Positions 1-7,124 of a stretch of 14,213 nucleotides of DNA are shown piece by piece (the stretch's first letter is position 1; each line of letters opens with the position of its first letter). A program made the translations under genes and the position numbers. This DNA is from an uncultured Balneolaceae bacterium. GTDB taxonomy: Bacteria; Bacteroidota; Rhodothermia; Balneolales; Balneolaceae. The notes below the pieces were generated by a model, which was not told the DNA's origin, ran no database searches, and worked only from the letters and a program-made list of their open reading frames with translations. The DNA is taken from NCBI GenBank assembly GCA_938003885.1, contig CALKWT010000060.1, positions 1 to 14,213 of the forward strand, in the 5' to 3' direction.

Positions 1-823
1 ACTTGCGCCGTTCTTCCAGAATCTTCTGAATATTAAACTTCAGGAGTTCTGTCTGCCCGAACGCTTTCAGTCCCATATCGGCCGTACCCATGCTTACGTT
101 ATAGGGGGATTTTACCCGCATCATGTAGTTGATCACCATGGGATTGGAAATGGCGACTCCCAATCGGATTCCAGCCAGGCCGAAAGCCTTCGAGAAGGTC
201 TGAAGAACAACCAGATTGGGGTATTGCCCCACAAACGCTGCCATTGACTCTTGTCTGCTGAAGTCGATGTAGGCTTCATCGACCACCACGATTCCGGGGA
301 AACGGGCAATCAGTTTCATCATATCGCTCTGTTTCAGATCGGCGGCGGTGGGGTTTCCGGGGGAGCAGAGGAAAAGAATTTTTGTATCCGGTCCGGCCGT
401 TTCCAGAATTTTATCCGACTGAAGCTGGAAAGACGGGGTGAGAAGGACCTCCAATACCTCCAGATCATTGACCGAAGCGGATACTCTGTACATGCCATAG
501 GTTGGCGGAGTGATAAGGATCTGATCGTGCCCCGGGTTACAAAACATTCGCATCAGCAGATCGATCGGCTCGTCACTTCCTGCACCCAGAAAGATATTCT
601 CCATTGCAACGCCGCGGTAGTCGGCAATTTTTTCCCTTAGCTTGTCGTGAGTTGGTGAAGGGTAGCGGTGAAGCGGCAGGGAGCTGCGGACAGGGGATCC
701 GAAGCTGTTCTCATTTGCATCCAGAAGCAGTCCGGTGTCGAAGTCGTCTCGTGCACTTCTATAGGGAACAAGGTTTCGGATGTTTTCTCTTAGCAGAGAT
801 TCAACATGTTGTAATTTGGTCAT
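1..823 (-). CDS. hisC: Histidinol-phosphate aminotransferase, 5' part (3' end beyond the window)
   Basis: PLP-dependent class I/II aminotransferase that converts imidazole-acetol phosphate to histidinol phosphate using glutamate, in the cytoplasm. About 274 codons are present and read open to the left edge; a full HisC is about 350 residues, so roughly the last 75-80 are missing. Reading from the ATG at 823, I see DANENSFG (residues 35-42), the SPGNPT loop with Asn157, DEAYIDF with Asp182 and Tyr185, and the cofactor-lysine motif TFSKAFGLAGIRLG with Lys212. These are the hallmark HisC residues in the right order. It lies 39 bases downstream of hisD on the same strand, so it should be the third enzyme gene of the operon. 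No Shine-Dalgarno is visible before the ATG. Identity is firm from motifs plus context. Confidence 0.95.
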   Translation of the reverse strand, partial: MTKLQHVESLLRENIRNLVPYRSARDDFDTGLLLDANENSFGSPVRSSLPLHRYPSPTHDKLREKIADYRGVAMENIFLGAGSDEPIDLLMRMFCNPGHDQILITPPTYGMYRVSASVNDLEVLEVLLTPSFQLQSDKILETAGPDTKILFLCSPGNPTAADLKQSDMMKLIARFPGIVVVDEAYIDFSRQESMAAFVGQYPNLVVLQTFSKAFGLAGIRLGVAISNPMVINYMMRVKSPYNVSMGTADMGLKAFGQTELLKFNIQKILEERRK

Positions 824-862
824 CAAAAGCGTGGGATGGTTAAGTTTTTCAGGTAGGAGAGT

Positions 863-2173
863 TTAGCGTATGCGCTGCTCTTCAGCAGAGATTCTGTTCA
901 AGCGGAGGGTAACCGCATTTTTGTGAGCGAGAAGCCCCTCTTCTTCGGCTAGAACTTCGACGGTTGGCCCGAGGCGTTTCAGGCCTTCGGGGCTACTTTG
1001 CTGAACGGTAATAAAGGTTTTGAAGCTTTGAAGGGAGACCCCGCTATACATTTTTGCATATCCGTAGGTCGGCAGTGTGTGGTTGGTTCCCGATGCGTAG
1101 TCTCCCAGGCTCTCCGGAGTCCACTCTCCCACAAATACAGACCCGGCATTGGTCACCTTTTCTGTCAGATGCTCTGCGTCTGCCGTATGGAGGATCAGAT
1201 GTTCGGGAGCATAGAGATTTGAGAAGCGGATAGCGGCATCACTATCAGGAACCCGCAGGATAAAGCTTTTTTCCAGTGCCATGGAAGCAATCTCTTTCCG
1301 GGGCAGGGCATTCAGCTGCTTCTGGAGTTCAGATTCAATTGCAGAGGAATCGGCCGTTTCAGGGAGTACCAGCACAACCTGGCTGTCGCTGCCGTGCTCT
1401 GCCTGCGAGAGAAGGTCGGCTGCTACGAATTCAGGGTCAGCCTGGCCATCTGCAATCACAAGTACCTCCGATGGGCCGGCCGGCAGATCGATGGAGACCA
1501 TGGCGTCACTGTTTTGAAGCAACATTTTAGCCACTGTCACATATTGATTTCCGGGTCCGAAGATCTTGTCAACTTTCGGCAGCGATTCCGTACCCCATGC
1601 CATGGCTGCAATCGCCTGTGCGCCCCCCGCTTTCAGAATGGCGGACACACCCGCCTTTTGGGCGATATAGACAAGAGAATCGGGGATGTTGCCCTCTTTA
1701 TCCGGGGGTGTGGCCATGACGATCGTCTTGCAACCCGCAAGCTGAGCCGGGATGCCCAGCATCATGGCCGTGGATGGCAGGGGAGCTGTTCCTCCGGGAA
1801 TGTAGAGCCCGACACGCTCAATTGGCCTGGCCATCCGCCGGCAAACAACACCCGGCATGGTTTCCACTACCAGTTCAGGCTGCAGCTGCTCTTTGTGGAA
1901 GCGGAAAATATTCTGAAATGCCTGGTCGATCGCTTTTTTCAGCCCCGGCTTCAGAGAGACTTCGATCTCCTGCGGCGAAACGACCAGCGGAGAGGGTTCT
2001 GTCCCGTCGAACCGGCGGGTATACTCTATAACGGCAGCATCCCCCCGTTGCCTGACATCTTCGATGATCGGCTCAACGGTTTCTATCAGGTCTCCGTAAC
2101 GGACCCTGGGGCGCCTGCAAAGCGCATTCAATTCTTCGGCTGTCAGATCCCGGTAGTTAAATGTGTTCATCAT
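863..2173 (-). CDS. hisD: Histidinol dehydrogenase
   Basis: Zinc- and NAD-dependent enzyme that oxidises L-histidinol to histidine in the last two steps of the pathway. From the chosen start the protein is 436 residues, matching the usual length of about 430. Visible family motifs in order are YIPGGTAPLPST (substrate/NAD region), FGPGNQYVTVAK near residue 210, DLPAGPSEVLVIAD near 235, LSQAEHGSDSQ near 260 (the Gln and His are zinc ligands in the family), APEHL near 325 (catalytic Glu-His), and SGTNHTLPTYGYAK. The frame stays open upstream to a TTG at 2215, but the ATG-ATG at 2173/2170 is better: an AGGAG sits 7 bases before it, and the extra 14 residues have no family counterpart. It follows hisG by 34 bases in one operon. 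Confidence 0.96.
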   Translation of the reverse strand: MMNTFNYRDLTAEELNALCRRPRVRYGDLIETVEPIIEDVRQRGDAAVIEYTRRFDGTEPSPLVVSPQEIEVSLKPGLKKAIDQAFQNIFRFHKEQLQPELVVETMPGVVCRRMARPIERVGLYIPGGTAPLPSTAMMLGIPAQLAGCKTIVMATPPDKEGNIPDSLVYIAQKAGVSAILKAGGAQAIAAMAWGTESLPKVDKIFGPGNQYVTVAKMLLQNSDAMVSIDLPAGPSEVLVIADGQADPEFVAADLLSQAEHGSDSQVVLVLPETADSSAIESELQKQLNALPRKEIASMALEKSFILRVPDSDAAIRFSNLYAPEHLILHTADAEHLTEKVTNAGSVFVGEWTPESLGDYASGTNHTLPTYGYAKMYSGVSLQSFKTFITVQQSSPEGLKRLGPTVEVLAEEEGLLAHKNAVTLRLNRISAEEQRIR

Positions 2174-2180
2174 CTTAAAA

Positions 2181-2185
2181 CTCCT
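2181..2185 (-). promoter_or_regulatory. Ribosome binding site deciding the hisD start
   Basis: The minus strand reads GAGGAGTTTTAAGATGATG. AGGAG is 7 bases from the first ATG (2173). This is the only clear Shine-Dalgarno in front of a gene here, and it argues against the upstream TTG at 2215 as the hisD start. Confidence 0.7.
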
Positions 2186-2207
2186 CAAAGGATAGTTTGA
2201 CAAATCA

Positions 2208-3089
2208 TCAGACAATCATGCTTTCGATAGGCAGCATCACAATCCCTGTGGCCCCCGCCTCTTTTAGCTTCTCCATGACATCCCAGAAAGTGGTGATGGT
2301 CACTACTGTGTGAATCGCCACCATGCCGTTATCTGCCAGCGGCATCACCGTTGGGCTTTTTAAGGAGGGGATGATCTTTTTGATCTCCTCAACTGCCGAT
2401 TGAGGGGCGTTCATCATAATATAGCGACTTTTTTCTGCCTGCTGGTACCCTTCCATGCGCTGAAGGAACTTCTCAATAAGCGCCTTTTTACCTTCTGAGA
2501 GAGGTTTGTTGGTCTGAATCAGTTGTGTCTCGGAATCAAAGATGTTGGCCAGCTCTTCAAGTCCATTCGCCTTGAGGGTATCTCCGGTAGAGACCAGGTC
2601 GGAAATGGCATCCGCAATTTCAAGCCGGGGGGCAATTTCGACAGATCCCGACAGCGTGACAAGCTCTGCCTCAACGCCGATCTCATTCAGGTATTTTTTT
2701 GTGAGGACAGGATAGCTCGTAGCAATTCGTTTTCCGTCCAGATCTTCGGGAGATTGAATCAGTCCGTTTTTGGGGACGGCGATGGAGAGTCTGCAGACGC
2801 CGTACTCCAGCCCTCTGAGAATGGTCACGTCCGATTCATTTTCCGCTACTGTGTTGGCTCCGACAAAACCCAGGTCACAGACGCCATCTTCTACATATTC
2901 AGGTATATCATCGTCACGGATCAGCAGAAGTTCGACATCAAAGTTGAGGCACTTGATCAGGAGGCTTCTTTTGTAGTCATCAAAACGGAGGCCGATTCCT
3001 TCCAGGAGGGCGAGCGTTTTATCGGTAAGGCGGCCGCTTTTTTGAACCGCAATACGCAGGGAAGTTTCAGAATTGAGTGTTCTCATCAT
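2208..3089 (-). CDS. hisG: ATP phosphoribosyltransferase, long form
   Basis: Catalyses the first and committed step of histidine synthesis, joining ATP and PRPP to give phosphoribosyl-ATP. At 293 residues this is the long form, with a periplasmic-binding-like catalytic core (about 10-215) and a C-terminal ACT-like regulatory domain (about 220-293) through which histidine inhibits the enzyme. Short-form enzymes stop near 210 and need HisZ. The core starts LRIAVQKSGRL, contains CDLGFVGANTV near 71-81, and has the PRPP loop DLVSTGDTLKANGL at 164-177. The start is one of two adjacent ATGs (3089 or 3086); no Shine-Dalgarno is seen. It is the first enzyme gene of the operon and lies 77 bases after the stop of the His-rich leader peptide. 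Confidence 0.96.
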   Translation of the reverse strand: MMRTLNSETSLRIAVQKSGRLTDKTLALLEGIGLRFDDYKRSLLIKCLNFDVELLLIRDDDIPEYVEDGVCDLGFVGANTVAENESDVTILRGLEYGVCRLSIAVPKNGLIQSPEDLDGKRIATSYPVLTKKYLNEIGVEAELVTLSGSVEIAPRLEIADAISDLVSTGDTLKANGLEELANIFDSETQLIQTNKPLSEGKKALIEKFLQRMEGYQQAEKSRYIMMNAPQSAVEEIKKIIPSLKSPTVMPLADNGMVAIHTVVTITTFWDVMEKLKEAGATGIVMLPIESMIV

Positions 3090-3241
3090 AGAAAATTGAG
3101 TGATTTTTAAAGGAAGTTAAGCAGAATAAGGGCGACAGCGAAAAAGAGGGGAAATGCTCGAAAAATTTAATGCCCTGCTGCATGAAGATGATAAAAATGG
3201 CGATGGCCATGATGGTGCGAGTGACCATGGGAATGGGCACC
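3090..3241 (-). promoter_or_regulatory. his leader RNA: candidate attenuator segment
   Basis: On the minus-strand transcript, the His-rich part of the leader can fold in competing ways. In form A, GGTGC (3241-3237) pairs with GCACC (3218-3214) around an inner CCAT/ATGG hairpin. In form B, ATGGT (3228-3224) pairs with ACCAT around a 7-base loop and uses some of the same bases. A separate hairpin is ATGGC-CATC-GCCAT (3210-3197). At the leader's end, ATGC-AGCAGG-GCAT (3183-3170) is followed by TAAATTTTT, which looks like a very weak terminator. The same segment could instead pair GGGC and GCAG with GCCC and CTGC at 3133-3121. The 77-base spacer to hisG is pyrimidine-rich and G-poor (about 22 C and 6 G by hand count). 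All pairings were made by eye, so the switch itself is inference. Confidence 0.4.
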
Positions 3242-3289
3242 ATTGGATAGGCCGAAGTGGAAAGGATGGTATGTAGCCGAGATTTTCAT
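3167..3289 (-). CDS. hisL: His-rich leader peptide of the histidine operon
   Basis: A 40-codon frame, ATG to TAA, ends 77 bases before hisG on the same strand. Thirteen of 40 residues are histidine (8, 11, 19, 21, 23, 25, 26, 27, 29, 31, 34, 36, 40), eight of them between 19 and 31 in an HSHGHSHHHGHRH stretch; ten codons are CAT and three CAC. An in-frame TAA at 3310-3308 lies 18 bases before the ATG, so no longer protein is possible from an upstream ATG. In classical attenuation, ribosomes stall on such codons when charged tRNA-His is scarce and this changes expression of the downstream genes. The enterobacterial HisL is shorter with seven consecutive histidines; here they are interspersed. 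No Shine-Dalgarno is seen. The role is inferred from composition and position. A metal-binding small protein is a less likely alternative. Confidence 0.85.
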   Translation of the reverse strand: MKISATYHPFHFGLSNGAHSHGHSHHHGHRHFYHLHAAGH

Positions 3290-3370
3290 CTGAAGAATAT
3301 TATGAATTTATCGGCAATGAAACCAGTGATCTTTAATAAAAACCTGGGAACACCGGCTTGCTAAAGAAAC

Positions 3371-3430
3371 CGGACGGCTTCTGCAACTCCCTGGCAGAGC
3401 AGAACGGCAGAGGAGTTGGCCAGCCGTCTG
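3371..3430. repeat. Large imperfect inverted repeat between hisL and lepA
   Basis: CGGACGGCT (3371-3379) pairs with AGCCGTCTG (3422-3430), nine pairs including one G-U on the plus-strand RNA. After a 4x3 internal loop, CAACTCC (3384-3390) pairs with GGAGTTG (3412-3418). After a bulged A, CTG (3391-3393) pairs with CAG (3408-3410), closing a 14-base loop. That gives about 19 pairs over 60 bases. There is no T-run after it on the plus strand and only a loose GTTTCTTTAG on the minus strand, so it is not a convincing terminator. It sits between two diverging transcription units and could be in either 5' leader, an operator, or a copy of a dispersed palindrome. Its function is unknown. Confidence 0.6.
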
Positions 3431-3469
3431 AATAGGTAAATAACATTTCAAAGCATTGACCGTTTCATC

Positions 3470-3498
3470 TTTGTATATTCAGGGCTTCTGTAATTTTT
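3470..3498 (+). promoter_or_regulatory. Candidate Bacteroidota-type promoter for lepA
   Basis: TTTG (3470-3473) and, 17 bases on, TAATTTTT (3491-3498) match the TTTG / TAnnTTTG pattern known for the Bacteroidota primary sigma factor at all but the last base, with spacing at the short end of what is usual. It would place the transcript start about 15-20 bases before the lepA ATG. An E. coli-like TTGACC lies at 3457-3462, but its partner TATATT is only 12 bases away, too close. AT-rich sequence makes chance matches common. Confidence 0.35.
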
Positions 3499-3520
3499 AT
3501 AGATATCGATATATAACTGA

Positions 3521-5320
3521 ATGAAAAACATTCGCAATTTCTGTATTATTGCCCACATTGATCATGGAAAATCTACACTTGCTGACCGGCTTCTTGAACG
3601 CACCGGCGCGATAAGTGAGCGTGAGATGCAGTCCCAGATCCTGGATGATATGGATCTGGAGAGAGAGAGAGGGATCACCATAAAAAGCCATGCGATCCGG
3701 ATGGACTATAAGCGTCCCAATGGAGAGAAGTTTATCTATAACCTGATTGACACTCCCGGACACGTCGATTTTGCTTATGAAGTATCCCGTGCACTCACTG
3801 CCTGTGAAGGAGCTCTGCTGGTTGTGGACGCTTCCCAGGGTATTGAGGCGCAGACCATCTCCAACCTCTACCAGGCGATTGAGCTGGATCTGGAGATTAT
3901 CCCCGTACTTAATAAAATTGATCTCCCCGGAGCCGATCCTGAGGGGATCAGCCAGCAAATTGTGGACCTGATCGGAGGAAGCAAGGATGAAATTCTCAAA
4001 GTGTCGGGAAAGACAGGGGAAGGCGTGGAAGAGCTGCTTGAGGCGATCGCCGAGCGGATCCCCGCACCGGAGCAGGATGTGGATAAGCCTCTTAAAGCCC
4101 TGATTTTTGACTCTGTTTTTAATACTTACCGGGGCTCGATCGTCTATGTACGGGTGATGGAAGGGGTGATCCGGAAAGGGGATGGCATCCTCTTTATGGC
4201 CACCCAAAAAGAGTATGATGCAGAAGAAGTAGGCTTTTTAAAGCTGAAGAAGGAGTCTGTAGATGAGATCCGCGCAGGAGATGTCGGGTATGTGATCGGA
4301 AGCGTAAAGTCACTGCAGGATGCCAAGGTGGGGGATACCATCACTCATCAGAAAAATCCCGCAAAAGAGCCCATCCCCGGTTATAAAGAGGTGAAGCCGA
4401 TGGTCTTTAGTGGAATTTTTCCGACCTACTCTGATGATTTTGAAGATCTCAGATCGGCTCTGGAAAAGTTGCAGCTGAATGATGCTTCTCTCTCCTATCA
4501 GCCGGAGACCTCTAAGGCACTCGGTTTTGGTTTCAGGGCCGGTTTTCTGGGGATGCTCCATATGGAGATTATTCAGGAGCGTCTGGACAGGGAGTTTGAT
4601 ATCGATATCATTACGACCATGCCCAACGTACGCTACGAGATAGATACGAGCGACGGGAACAGAATTAAGGTAGACAACCCGAGTGAAATGCCCGATGTGG
4701 CTCACGTGGATACCGTCTGGGAGCCTTTTATCAAAGCCACCATTTTGACGCCTGCCGATTTTATCGGCCCTGTGATGAATCTTTGTCAGGAGCGGCGTGG
4801 TGTCTATGTAAACCAACATTTTATGCAGAATAACCGGGTGGAGATTACCTATGAACTCCCGATGGCAGAGGTGGTTTTTGACTTTTATGACCGGCTTAAG
4901 AGCGGTACCCGGGGTTATGCCTCCCTCGACTATGAGTTTATTGAGTATAGGAAAGGGGATCTGGTCCGTCTCGATATTCTTCTGAATGGAGAACAGGTAG
5001 ATGCTCTCTCCAGTATTACCCACCGGGACAAGGCATTTTATCAGGGCAGAAAAGTATGTGCAAAACTGAAAGAACTGATACCGCGTCAGCAGTTTGAAGT
5101 GGCTGTCCAGGCCGCGATCGGATCTCGCATTATTGCACGGGATACGATTCGTGCACTTCGCAAGGATGTAACTGCGAAATGTTACGGAGGAGATATTTCG
5201 CGGAAACGCAAGCTGATTGAAAAACAGAAAGAAGGAAAAAAACGGATGAAACAAGTCGGATCCGTGGAGATCCCCCAGGAGGCTTTCCTGGTGGTTTTAT
5301 CTATGGATGACGATGATTAA
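3521..5320 (+). CDS. lepA: Elongation factor 4 (LepA), ribosomal back-translocation GTPase
   Basis: Translation GTPase that acts on ribosomes, described as back-translocating or remodelling them under stress or during initiation and assembly; it is cytoplasmic or membrane-associated. The 599-residue length is the family norm. Visible: P-loop AHIDHGKST (11-19), switch I RERGITIK (about 48-55), DTPGH (77-81), NKID (131-134), then EF-G-like domains. The LepA-specific C-terminal domain is recognisable near the end from GGDISRKRKLIEKQKEGKKR. The last residues are a short Asp run. No Shine-Dalgarno precedes the ATG. It heads a plus-strand cluster with a secreted protein and lepB, which echoes the lepA-lepB pairing of E. 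coli. Nothing in it looks degraded or transferred. Confidence 0.97.
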   Translation: MKNIRNFCIIAHIDHGKSTLADRLLERTGAISEREMQSQILDDMDLERERGITIKSHAIRMDYKRPNGEKFIYNLIDTPGHVDFAYEVSRALTACEGALLVVDASQGIEAQTISNLYQAIELDLEIIPVLNKIDLPGADPEGISQQIVDLIGGSKDEILKVSGKTGEGVEELLEAIAERIPAPEQDVDKPLKALIFDSVFNTYRGSIVYVRVMEGVIRKGDGILFMATQKEYDAEEVGFLKLKKESVDEIRAGDVGYVIGSVKSLQDAKVGDTITHQKNPAKEPIPGYKEVKPMVFSGIFPTYSDDFEDLRSALEKLQLNDASLSYQPETSKALGFGFRAGFLGMLHMEIIQERLDREFDIDIITTMPNVRYEIDTSDGNRIKVDNPSEMPDVAHVDTVWEPFIKATILTPADFIGPVMNLCQERRGVYVNQHFMQNNRVEITYELPMAEVVFDFYDRLKSGTRGYASLDYEFIEYRKGDLVRLDILLNGEQVDALSSITHRDKAFYQGRKVCAKLKELIPRQQFEVAVQAAIGSRIIARDTIRALRKDVTAKCYGGDISRKRKLIEKQKEGKKRMKQVGSVEIPQEAFLVVLSMDDDD

Positions 5321-5333
5321 ATTAACTGCAATT

Positions 5334-5915
5334 ATGAAGAAAAATATAGTAATACTCTCCCTGGCCGCAATCGTTACTCTGATCTCATTTGGTTCGGCCT
5401 TTGCCCAATTTGAAGAGCCTGTGCTGCGCAAGGTGACGAAGGCTGAGAGAGCCTCTTTCGAAAGCAGGTTTGCTGATATCAGCTGGTCGGGGCAGGGTTT
5501 ATACAATCCCACCACCATCGACAGAATTCCCACCATTGAGCTGCGTAGCCGCTTGCAAGCTGTTTTTGGTGATCCTACTCAGACGATCGGAGATCTGATC
5601 AACAACAATTTTCGTCCCGGGAAAGCGATCCAGTTTGAATATTGGTTTATCATTGATGGGGAGATGCCGCTGATGATCCTCGATCTGGACGGTCCCTTCG
5701 AAAACGGCCTGGTCTATGTGGGTGCAAGCCGGTATATCGACCGGATGCCTCAGGTCAAACGAACTCTCAGCCGCCTGCTGATGAGTGAGGAGGGAGAACC
5801 GGCAGAATTTTCCGACTATTTCTATTCACCGCAACGAGAACAGTGGTACCGTGTGGAGTATACAGGCGGTGAATTCAAGCGTGAAATGATCAGCCGGCCC
5901 ACCACCTTTAATTAA
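5334..5915 (+). CDS. Predicted secreted protein of unknown function
   Basis: I do not recognise this family. From the ATG at 5334 the product is 193 residues and begins with a clear signal peptide: MKKN, a hydrophobic core through residue 20, and a likely signal peptidase I site AFA|Q near residue 25. An earlier in-frame ATG at 5307 would overlap the end of lepA and put TMIKLTAI before the signal peptide, so 5334 is preferred. The mature part is about 170 residues and soluble-looking, with no membrane segment and no cysteines noticed. It has an IQFEYWFIIDGEMPLMILDLDGPF stretch in mid-protein that suggests a beta-rich core, and the C-terminus (EQWYRVEYTGGEF) also looks like strands. It sits 13 bases after lepA and 14 bases before lepB, almost certainly co-transcribed, and is itself a predicted substrate of LepB. 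Confidence 0.85.
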   Translation: MKKNIVILSLAAIVTLISFGSAFAQFEEPVLRKVTKAERASFESRFADISWSGQGLYNPTTIDRIPTIELRSRLQAVFGDPTQTIGDLINNNFRPGKAIQFEYWFIIDGEMPLMILDLDGPFENGLVYVGASRYIDRMPQVKRTLSRLLMSEEGEPAEFSDYFYSPQREQWYRVEYTGGEFKREMISRPTTFN

Positions 5916-5929
5916 TCAAAATAAGTGCG

Positions 5930-7000
5930 TTGAAAAAGAAGAAGACCAGGAATACCAGATCAGATAAGAACCGGGGGAAAGAGGCCAGCGCAAAGCACTG
6001 GGCAAAAGAGTGGCTCGATGCCCTGCTATGGGCAGTGATTGCAGCCATTATCCTCCGGACATTTTTTTTCGGGGCGTACAGAATTCCGACCCCAAGCATG
6101 GAGAAAACCCTGCTAACAGGTGACTTTCTGATCGTGACGAAACTGGCGTACGGCCCCCGTACTCCGATGACGCTATCGGTACCCTTTACAGACATGTATA
6201 TGCCGGGTGTGAATCTTCCATGGTTCCGAATACCGGGATATTCTGAAATCAAAAGAAATGACATAGTGGTATTTAACTACCCGATCGATGTGGCACCGGT
6301 TTCTGTGAAGACGAACTACATTAAACGGGCAGTAGGCATGCCGGGCGACCTGATTGAAATTCGTGACAAGGTGCTGATGATCAACAGTGAGCCTGCCGAA
6401 GAGTTTGAGACTGTAATGCAACATTATAGGGTAGAGACGCGGGATCGTATACGGCTGAGCGCATCCAAGGTCCGCCAGGCTGGAGGACTCATCATACAGA
6501 GCGGCAACAATGCCTATATCCTTAATATGACCGCAGAAGTCGCAGAAACTATTGCGCAATGGGGTGAAATTGAAAGTGTGGAACCGTTTGTGGTCCCTGA
6601 GGATTTTGACACGTTCAGCAGGCGCGGTTTTAACTTTTCGAGAGGGTTTATGAACCACGACCATATGCCTGCTTTTACCATCCCTTATGAAGGGCAGGTG
6701 GTGGAACTGAGTGCTGAGAACTGGCATCTCTACCAGGATATTGTGGAAAGGTATGAACGGAACTCAGTTCAGAGAAACGGAGGTACCTTTATCATCAACG
6801 GAGAGGAGACAAACCGGTATACGATTCGTCAGGATTACTACTTTATGATGGGCGACAACCGCGATGACAGTGAAGACAGCCGCTTCTGGGGGTTTGTGCC
6901 GGATGACCATGTGATCGGGAAAGCGGGAATTATCTACTTCTCCTGGGACAAGGAGCGCCTGATGCCCCGATTTAACCGGATTTTCAATTTAATCCATTGA
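5930..7000 (+). CDS. lepB: Signal peptidase I
   Basis: Membrane-bound serine protease (S26 family) that removes signal peptides from exported proteins on the outer face of the inner membrane. The 356-residue product has a basic N-terminus, one membrane segment (about 29-47), then box B IPTPSMEKTL with catalytic Ser56, box C GDFLIVTKLAYG (64-75), box D YIKRAVGMPGD with general-base Lys132, and box E GDNRDDSEDSRFWGFV from about 308. Roughly 165 residues separate boxes D and E, far more than in small Gram-positive enzymes and somewhat more than in E. coli, forming an added beta domain. The start is a TTG at 5930. A GTG five bases earlier meets a stop after two codons, and the next Met is at the active site, so TTG is the sensible choice. 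Confidence 0.95.
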   Translation: MKKKKTRNTRSDKNRGKEASAKHWAKEWLDALLWAVIAAIILRTFFFGAYRIPTPSMEKTLLTGDFLIVTKLAYGPRTPMTLSVPFTDMYMPGVNLPWFRIPGYSEIKRNDIVVFNYPIDVAPVSVKTNYIKRAVGMPGDLIEIRDKVLMINSEPAEEFETVMQHYRVETRDRIRLSASKVRQAGGLIIQSGNNAYILNMTAEVAETIAQWGEIESVEPFVVPEDFDTFSRRGFNFSRGFMNHDHMPAFTIPYEGQVVELSAENWHLYQDIVERYERNSVQRNGGTFIINGEETNRYTIRQDYYFMMGDNRDDSEDSRFWGFVPDDHVIGKAGIIYFSWDKERLMPRFNRIFNLIH

Positions 7001-7124
7001 TGGAAGCTTTGAAGTCTGCGATTCCGATCCTCTGAATTCAGGCATCGTTTAGAATACCGGGGCTTTAATAGGCTCATCGTTCCGTCTTATATGAGGTATA
7101 TCGGTTCCTTTATGGGACTCCTAT

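Noticed and set aside
2174..2215. Upstream TTG start for hisD adding 14 residues.
   Set aside because: The ATG at 2173 has an AGGAG at good spacing and gives the normal HisD length; the TTG would also overlap the hisG stop.
3170..3250. Plus-strand Met-rich 26-codon frame.
   Set aside because: It is the exact codon-for-codon antisense of hisL: CAT histidine codons read as ATG on the other strand.
3154..3276. Plus-strand 40-codon frame (starts MLEKFNALLHEDD, Asp/Gly/His-rich) with a purine-rich stretch just before its ATG.
   Set aside because: It overlaps hisL on the opposite strand in a shifted frame. The composition follows from the repeated CAT/GGC-type codons of hisL, and it has no matching downstream gene. 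The His-rich minus-strand frame beside hisG explains the sequence better.
3371..3430. Palindrome considered as a tRNA, an intrinsic terminator or a CRISPR repeat.
   Set aside because: It has no cloverleaf or T-loop sequence, no T-run on the plus strand, and no repeated copies with spacers in the window.
3497..5254. Long minus-strand open frames (236 and 314 codons) opposite lepA, and similar plus-strand frames opposite hisD, hisG and the ABC-F gene.
   Set aside because: They lie entirely over well-supported genes, show no domain logic and have low-complexity compositions expected from antisense reading of codon-biased genes.
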